Shown here: one piece after another, positions 6,056 through 10,504 of the stretch
How the letters are laid out: every line of letters starts with the position of its first letter
Position numbering within the stretch: the stretch's first letter is position 1
Assembly (NCBI GenBank): GCA_001464165.1
Contig: LNEX01000516.1
Location: forward strand, 1-10,504
Direction of reading: 5' to 3'
Length of the DNA stretch: 10,504 nucleotides
Source: a bacterium Ga0077546
GTDB taxonomy: Bacteria; Cyanobacteriota; Vampirovibrionia; Obscuribacterales; Obscuribacteraceae
The notes under the pieces: model-generated
The model's database searches: none
What the model saw: only the letters and a program-made list of their open reading frames with translations
What the model was told of the DNA's origin: nothing
Position numbers and translations under genes: made by a program

Positions 6056-7132
6056 GTGGTCAAAAGACACGGTTATCCAGTTATTGTGGCTTGCGCCATA
6101 TTGCTATGTGCTGGCACGGAGTCCTCAGCGGAACAGTCACAGCAGCAGCCACGGGCTGTTGACACATCATCCCTACCAGTTGCAACAAAACAGCCAATCG
6201 TCCCAGCAAATGTCTTGTTCGACCCTAAACCAGAAACCAAAGCCAGCACTGGCGATCCGGCCCCAAGCAGTCAGTGGCTGATTAAACCAGGCCAATCTAT
6301 TTCAGTTAGTATGGCCACCGAAGACATTGTTTGCACAAACGATTTAGCTCTAGCCAAAAAGCAGCGAGAGGCCTATCCGGACAGCCCAGAAGCCAGCTTT
6401 ATCTACGCTGTAGCCTTGAGTCGTACCAGTCAGGTTGAAACTGCCCTGCAAGAAGTTAGACGGGCGCGCAAGTTGGCCGAAAAAGATGGCGGCCCTGCCT
6501 ATTTCGACCAAATGATTGGCAGCTACGAAAAGATGCTTACATATTATCCAGAAGACAACCAAGTGAGGTACCACCTGGCCTGGGCTTATTACATGAAGGC
6601 ATATCTGCTAGCTAAGTATTCTGGTCAAGCCGCTGGACAAAATCCAAAGTATGCTGAATGGATTGCCCAAGCGAAAAAGACCGAAAATCTAAGCCCTGAA
6701 AGCACAGTAGTATCAACTAAAACAGAAGCTGCCAAGCCCGAATCAATCGAGAAAGTTCCGGCCCAAACTGCAGCAGGCCCAAGTCAAGTACTCGGCAACC
6801 TTACACAGATTCGCAAAGACATGTCACAAGTTTCACCAGATGCGGTGCCACAAGTTAAGCGTTATTACGAACTGGCTCTGACCAAGCTAGACGACCTTTT
6901 GGCCCGTCAACCTGATGACGTCTGGGCTCGCGTCTATCGAGCACACCTCCAAGCTGAATCATCAGGCAATATAGATCAGGCTATTGTCGAGTGGCAGAAA
7001 GTAAAAGAGGCTTCACCATTGAATCCAGCCGCCTATTTCTTCCTCGGCGAGGGTTATCTTAAGAAGGGCAATCTCAAAGAGAGCCTGACAAATGTTTCGA
7101 AAGCAATTGCCCTGAGGGCAATAGGTAACTGA
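6056..7132 (+). CDS. Exported TPR-repeat protein heading the lpt operon
   Basis: This 358-residue protein starts at a GTG. The N-terminus has a classic signal peptide: KRH, a hydrophobic core (PVIVACAILLCAG) and a probable signal peptidase I site SSA-EQ at residues 25/26; the Cys at 18 does not sit in a good lipobox. The mature protein begins with a disordered Ser/Gln/Pro-rich stretch (26-75). Helical TPR-like units follow at about 111-190 (for example PEASFIYAVALSRTSQVETA), then a Lys/Glu/Ala/Thr linker (about 207-245), and at least two more TPR units at about 288-351 (ending NPAAYFFLGEGYLKKGNLKESL). TPRs bind other proteins; no enzymatic motif is present. No Shine-Dalgarno sequence precedes the GTG, an in-frame TAG lies at 6011-6013, and no other canonical start lies between them. 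Its place before lptC suggests, but does not prove, an envelope assembly role. Confidence 0.8.
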   Translation: MVKRHGYPVIVACAILLCAGTESSAEQSQQQPRAVDTSSLPVATKQPIVPANVLFDPKPETKASTGDPAPSSQWLIKPGQSISVSMATEDIVCTNDLALAKKQREAYPDSPEASFIYAVALSRTSQVETALQEVRRARKLAEKDGGPAYFDQMIGSYEKMLTYYPEDNQVRYHLAWAYYMKAYLLAKYSGQAAGQNPKYAEWIAQAKKTENLSPESTVVSTKTEAAKPESIEKVPAQTAAGPSQVLGNLTQIRKDMSQVSPDAVPQVKRYYELALTKLDDLLARQPDDVWARVYRAHLQAESSGNIDQAIVEWQKVKEASPLNPAAYFFLGEGYLKKGNLKESLTNVSKAIALRAIGN

Positions 7133-7171
7133 TTATTCCAGGTAACTGATTATTCCAGGTAACTTATTTCA
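7124..7171 (+). repeat. 17-bp tandem repeat across the TPR stop codon
   Basis: GGTAACTGATTATTCCA occurs twice exactly (7124-7140 and 7141-7157), followed by a decayed third copy starting GGTAACTTATTTCA (7158-7171) that runs to the lptC ATG. The first copy contains the TPR gene's stop codon TGA (7130-7132). Each copy brings a CCAGGT, a weak ribosome-site-like motif, and the last of these lies about 12 bases before lptC. Confidence 0.9.
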
Positions 7172-7771
7172 ATGTTCGACTTCTTAAAATCTGACTGGTT
7201 CAAGCTCCTGCTCGCCCTAAGCATATTGGGTGGCATTGTTGGGCTGCTCTACTATGCCCAGTGGAGCGCCACAATCGAAGAAGCGAAGTTCAAGGCACAA
7301 AGAGACGCAAACCCTACGGCCAGCAATATAGCCTTTACGAACTATGAACTGAAAGAAGTTGATGATGCTAATAATGTGCGCTGGATTCTCAATGCCAAGA
7401 CTGGCACCCTAATAAAAGACTCCAAAGACGTAAACCTAAGCGGCATAAGCATGAAGTTTTTGGATGGTGATGCAGTAAAAATGATGATTTCGGCCCCAGT
7501 GGGCCGCGCCAACACTGAAACTCGCCGAGTGGAATTGTCCTCCGGGCCAGGCCAGCGCGTAGTTGCCGAGGGTGAGGCGGGGAAGTCAAGAATGGATATG
7601 CAAAAACTGGAATTAGAGAAAAAAAATCAGTTTAAGGCCACTGGTGGTGTTAACATCGCCATGGGGGTAGCCAAGGTGACGGGCAACTATGCTACTGGCC
7701 GCTTTGGCAAAAAAGATCTTGAAGATCTCAAAATAATCGGAAATACCCACGCCATTATTGCGAGCCAATAG
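7172..7771 (+). CDS. lptC: LPS export system protein LptC
   Basis: This 199-residue bitopic protein has a short cytoplasmic N-terminus, one membrane segment (about residues 10-28, LLLALSILGGIVGLLYYA) and a periplasmic domain. In the Lpt machine LptC sits on the LptBFG extractor and passes lipopolysaccharide to LptA. The periplasmic part shows the LptC/OstA-like beta pattern: FTNYELKEVDDANNVRWILNAKTG (in part, 55-77), ISMKFLDGDAVKMMISAPVGRANTETRRVEL and a closing FKATGGVNIAMG (154-165). The length is near E. coli LptC (191). The call rests on this pattern together with the lptA-lptB-lptF genes directly downstream. The ATG at 7172 has only a weak AGG about 12 bases upstream, within the preceding tandem repeat. 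It lies 39 bases after the TPR gene. Confidence 0.88.
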   Translation: MFDFLKSDWFKLLLALSILGGIVGLLYYAQWSATIEEAKFKAQRDANPTASNIAFTNYELKEVDDANNVRWILNAKTGTLIKDSKDVNLSGISMKFLDGDAVKMMISAPVGRANTETRRVELSSGPGQRVVAEGEAGKSRMDMQKLELEKKNQFKATGGVNIAMGVAKVTGNYATGRFGKKDLEDLKIIGNTHAIIASQ

Positions 7772-7806
7772 ATGATGAAAACAGTTATTAAGGAATCAGC
7801 AAAACA

Positions 7807-9276
7807 ATGAACGGCCTTAGTATCAAACGCTCATTCTTACCTTTGTTAGCTAGTTTGCTTGCCATGCAAGTGCCACTAGCGGCAATGGCGCAAGCACCAG
7901 ACATGGGCGGCGGCGGCCCTATCGACATTAAGGCTGAAGAACAAGAATTTGCTGGCGATCACATTATCGCTCGTGGCCGAGTGCGCGTTGTATATAAAGA
8001 TAGTGTGATTGTTGCTCCGGTAGCCACGCTCTACCGCGATGTTAATACCGGTCAACCTCTTAAGGCAATATTCACAGGGCACCCTCACTTAGTTCAGGGC
8101 AACAACAAAATTGATGCCGATACTTTGACTTTTGAAATGGTTAGTTCAAAAATCATGGCAGACGGCCATGCTCACTCAGAAGTTGTCAACGAGGCACCTC
8201 CACCGGCTGCTGAGCAAGTGGCTGGCAAAGGCGACACCAAGAAACCAAGCAAAAAAGTAGCCCCTGCTTCTAGCGCTGAAGCTGCCCTTGCTCAAGCGGC
8301 AGCAACTAAAGGTTCACTAAATTCTAGCGATTCCACTGAACCAGAAGCAAAAGCCAGCGCTGGTGCCAATGGTGCTGGCGGCACCACAGCCAGTGGCTTA
8401 GGTGGCCCCTCAGAAGGCCCAACAACAATAATTACTGACTCTGATCGCCAGGTTTATGACCGGTCTACTGGTCAGTTCGAAGCCTTTGGACACGTCAGAG
8501 TAAAAGCTGGCGACATCGACGTTGTATCAGACCACTTACGCATGGCCTATGGCGCTGACCAAAAGCCAGAAGCAGCGGTCTTTACAGGCAAAGTGTCCGC
8601 CACTCAAGGTCAAAACAATACCCAGTCAGACACTATGACTTACTTCCTCAACACCAAACGCTTGCAGGCCACAGGCCATGTGCGTTCAAAAGTAATTCAA
8701 AGCAACAATTCGAACAGTACAGCTTCCAAATCAACCACAGTCACAGCCCCTGCCAACGAAGGTAAAGTTGAGCCAATCGTTAATGGTGGCATAGCCGACA
8801 ATACAGCAAGTACAGCGGCACCAGCAATTGTCAATACTGGTGCTCCAGTAATTATTGTTTCTGATACCCAAGACTATAACAAAGAGACGGGTCGCCTAGA
8901 CGCTGTTGGTAACTGCAAAGTCTTCTACGAAGATACAGTTGGTATTGGCCCCAAAATAGTAATGGTGCGCAATGCCTATGGTCAGGCTGAAAAAGTCGTC
9001 TTCATTGGCCGATCACAAATAACCCAACCAGGAAAACGCTGGATTGGTGACCGCATCCCCATGATTATCAACGACCGCAGAGTTCTTGCCGAAGGCAACA
9101 CCAGAGCCTTTATTTTACAAAAGAAAATACAAGCTCCTGTGCCTCCCCCTCAAGCTGTGCCATTTGAATCGGCACCAGAATTCAAACTAGCTGACAAAAA
9201 TACTATTGATAGAAATTCTCTCGATAGTGATTCTAGCGGCAAGCTCAGTACAACCAAGGTGGATAGACCAGAATGA
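7807..9276 (+). CDS. lptA: Three-module LptA/OstA-family periplasmic LPS transport protein
   Basis: This 489-residue exported protein begins with a signal peptide (about 1-29: basic NGLSIKR, Leu-rich core, cleavage near AMA-QA). Three OstA/LptA-like beta modules follow at about 38-125, 207-297 and 348-438. Each opens with a hydrophobic-then-Asp/Glu pattern (IDIKAEEQEF, TIITDSDRQVYD, IIVSDTQDYNKETG), continues with A-x-G-x-x-x-V-x-Y/K strands, and includes the paired I-x-A/S-D-x-L/M-x-F/Y motif in modules 1 and 2 (IDADTLTFE, TQSDTMTYF). Linkers of about 80 (127-206) and 45 (300-345) residues are rich in Ala, Ser, Thr, Gly and Asn. E. coli LptA has one module (185 residues), so this protein is much larger. 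LptA carries lipopolysaccharide across the periplasm. Start: AAGGA at 7790-7794, 12 bases before the ATG. Its stop overlaps the lptB start (ATGA). Confidence 0.85.
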   Translation: MNGLSIKRSFLPLLASLLAMQVPLAAMAQAPDMGGGGPIDIKAEEQEFAGDHIIARGRVRVVYKDSVIVAPVATLYRDVNTGQPLKAIFTGHPHLVQGNNKIDADTLTFEMVSSKIMADGHAHSEVVNEAPPPAAEQVAGKGDTKKPSKKVAPASSAEAALAQAAATKGSLNSSDSTEPEAKASAGANGAGGTTASGLGGPSEGPTTIITDSDRQVYDRSTGQFEAFGHVRVKAGDIDVVSDHLRMAYGADQKPEAAVFTGKVSATQGQNNTQSDTMTYFLNTKRLQATGHVRSKVIQSNNSNSTASKSTTVTAPANEGKVEPIVNGGIADNTASTAAPAIVNTGAPVIIVSDTQDYNKETGRLDAVGNCKVFYEDTVGIGPKIVMVRNAYGQAEKVVFIGRSQITQPGKRWIGDRIPMIINDRRVLAEGNTRAFILQKKIQAPVPPPQAVPFESAPEFKLADKNTIDRNSLDSDSSGKLSTTKVDRPE

Positions 9277-10043
9277 CCTCGGCGGCGCCAATATCAAGCT
9301 CAAATCAATCAAGCGATACTAGAACACTTAGAATCGAGAGCCTGCAAAAATCATATGCTGGAAGACGAGTCGTAGATGGCGTCAGCTTCTATCTCAATCG
9401 CGGCGAAGTAGTCGGCCTGCTAGGCCGAAATGGAGCGGGCAAGACCACCTCATTTGATATGGTGCTTGGTCTAGTTAAGCCAGAGAGGGGTTCAATCACC
9501 CTGGGAAACAAAGACCTTACTAAACTGCCTATTCACATTCGCAGTCGTATGGGCATTGGCTATTTGCCACAAGAAGCTTCAAACTTCCGCAAATTGTCCG
9601 TTGGTGACAATATCAAGCTCATTCTTGAACTACGAAATTTTCCGGTAAGAGAGCACAAGAAGCGCACATTGGCTTTACTTGAACAATTTGGTCTGGCCCA
9701 CTTAGTAGATGTCATTTCAGTTCAGCTATCAGGTGGTGAGAGACGACGCCTTGAGCTAGCCCGATGCCTGGCCTCAGAGCCAGAATTCATCTTACTTGAC
9801 GAACCTTTTACTGGAGTTGACCCGATTTCTATCTCAGATATTCAGGGTCTGATTCGCAGACTACGAGATGAGTGGAACTTAGGGGTTCTTATTACCGACC
9901 ACAACCCTCGGGCCACGCTTAAAATTACTGACCGCGCTTACTTAATTGACTACGGCAAAATTCTCGTAGCCGGTACTTCTAGAGAAGTAGCTGAAAGTCC
10001 TATAGCGCGCAAACAATATCTGGGAGAGGACTTCACTCTGTGA
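9273..10043 (+). CDS. lptB: LPS export ABC transporter ATP-binding protein LptB
   Basis: This 256-residue cytoplasmic ATPase powers lipopolysaccharide extraction with the LptF/LptG permease. All ABC motifs are present: Walker A GRNGAGKTTS (51-60, K57), Q-loop Q100 in GIGYLPQEASNFRKLSV, signature LSGGERRRLELARCLA (152-167), Walker B FILLDEPF (172-179, D176 and catalytic E177), D-loop GVDP and H-loop H210 in LITDHNPRATL. The YLPQEAS, FTGVDPIS and C-terminal YLGEDF motifs are LptB hallmarks that separate it from other ABC ATPases. About 15-18 extra Ser/Thr-rich residues precede the usual start; the first strand begins near TLRIESLQKSYAG (18-30). The ATG at 9273 overlaps the lptA stop by four bases (ATGA), so translation is probably coupled. 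The lptF/G-type gene follows with another four-base overlap. Confidence 0.97.
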   Translation: MTSAAPISSSNQSSDTRTLRIESLQKSYAGRRVVDGVSFYLNRGEVVGLLGRNGAGKTTSFDMVLGLVKPERGSITLGNKDLTKLPIHIRSRMGIGYLPQEASNFRKLSVGDNIKLILELRNFPVREHKKRTLALLEQFGLAHLVDVISVQLSGGERRRLELARCLASEPEFILLDEPFTGVDPISISDIQGLIRRLRDEWNLGVLITDHNPRATLKITDRAYLIDYGKILVAGTSREVAESPIARKQYLGEDFTL

Positions 10044-10504
10044 GCATTGGTATTAAGCTTCTTGACCGATATATCGCCAACGAATTCTGGCAACCACTGT
10101 TATTCGGTATTGGTATCGTCACTGGTGTCTGGTTCGGTGCTGAGCAACTAAAGACAATTTTCAACCTGGTTATGAAATCAGGTGTGCCAATTCACATGGC
10201 TCTCACCATTTTGGGCTTGCACTTACCCGAAGTAATCGTTATGACGATTCCTATCGGTGTTCTTCTAGCCACACTTTTAGTATTCAACCGCCTCTCAGGC
10301 GATTCTGAAATTATTGCCTTACGTACAAGCGGCGTCAGCTTCTATCGCATCATGGTCGCCCCTTTGATGTTTGGCTTATTTACCTCACTTGTTAGTTTTG
10401 GCCTGAACGAAGCAGTTGTGCCGGCAGCTAACCGAACCTCTAAGCGACTTGAATTTCTGGCCCTGTATAAAGCGGAACTACCAGCTGGTCAAGCAAACTT
10501 CACA
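10040..10504 (+). CDS. LptF/LptG-type LPS export permease (N-terminal part, runs off window)
   Basis: The first 155 residues of a YjgP/YjgQ-family permease are present; the gene continues past the right edge. The start is a GTG at 10040 that overlaps the lptB stop (GTGA, 4 bases). The sequence begins IKLLDRYIANEFWQPLLFG, typical of the amphipathic N-terminus and first membrane helix of this family. Further along come HLPEVIVMTIPIGVLLATLL (second membrane region), then the conserved RLSGDSEIIALRTSGVSFYRI coupling segment that contacts LptB, and a third helix followed by LNEAVVPAAN. With LptB this forms the inner-membrane extractor that lifts lipopolysaccharide towards LptC. LptF and LptG are paralogues and cannot be told apart from this part alone. 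No sign of a frameshift in the visible part. Confidence 0.93.
   Translation, partial: MSIGIKLLDRYIANEFWQPLLFGIGIVTGVWFGAEQLKTIFNLVMKSGVPIHMALTILGLHLPEVIVMTIPIGVLLATLLVFNRLSGDSEIIALRTSGVSFYRIMVAPLMFGLFTSLVSFGLNEAVVPAANRTSKRLEFLALYKAELPAGQANFT

Noticed and set aside
5967..6281. Plus-strand ORF of 104 residues overlapping the TPR gene start
   Set aside because: It has a non-ATG start and no ribosome site, and most of it lies in another frame of the TPR gene, whose signal peptide and downstream TPR repeats are far more convincing.
1..10504. CRISPR array, tRNA, rRNA, insertion sequence or prophage
   Set aside because: No spaced repeat series, cloverleaf, transposase or phage gene was seen; base composition and gene style are even across the window.

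Overview
The window reads as ordinary-density chromosome of a diderm (Gram-negative) bacterium with moderate GC. The evidence is a lipopolysaccharide-transport (Lpt) gene cluster, signal peptides for periplasmic export, and a proton-pumping complex I subunit. Two gene separations, nuoN away from other nuo genes and carA not followed by carB, are reminiscent of Cyanobacteria and their non-photosynthetic relatives (Melainabacteria/Vampirovibrionia). That placement is an inference with low to moderate confidence; no rRNA or other marker gene is present. No mobile element, CRISPR array, tRNA or rRNA was seen.

Layout. (1) Positions 1-3319, minus strand: a partial YfhO-like polytopic membrane protein running off the left edge, and upstream of it nuoN; the two are 15 bp apart and probably co-transcribed. 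(2) Positions 3320-3527: a divergent promoter region between nuoN and carA. (3) Positions 3528-5365, plus strand: carA (carbamoyl-phosphate synthase small subunit) overlapping by one base with a HAD-family phosphatase. (4) Positions 5387-5797, minus strand: a small uncharacterised gene whose best start appears to be an ATA codon behind a strong Shine-Dalgarno sequence. (5) Positions 5798-6055: a second divergent intergenic region with a perfect 9-bp stem-loop. (6) Positions 6056-10504, plus strand: a five-gene run consisting of an exported TPR protein, lptC, a three-module lptA, lptB and the start of an lptF/lptG permease, with the last genes joined by 4-base overlaps.

How the genes work together. 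LptB hydrolyses ATP for an inner-membrane permease of the LptF/LptG type. LptC receives the lipopolysaccharide and LptA-type domains carry it across the periplasm. The LptA here is unusual: three OstA-type modules are separated by long Ala/Ser/Thr/Gly-rich linkers, which suggests a different geometry for the periplasmic bridge. The TPR protein at the head of the run may be an accessory factor. CarA supplies ammonia from glutamine for carbamoyl phosphate (pyrimidines and arginine). NuoN is one of the antiporter-like proton-pumping subunits of complex I.

Nothing here is convincingly a wholly new system. The points most worth a second look are the three-module LptA with its TPR partner, the ATA start, the 17-bp tandem duplication across the TPR stop codon, and the stem-loop in front of the lpt operon.
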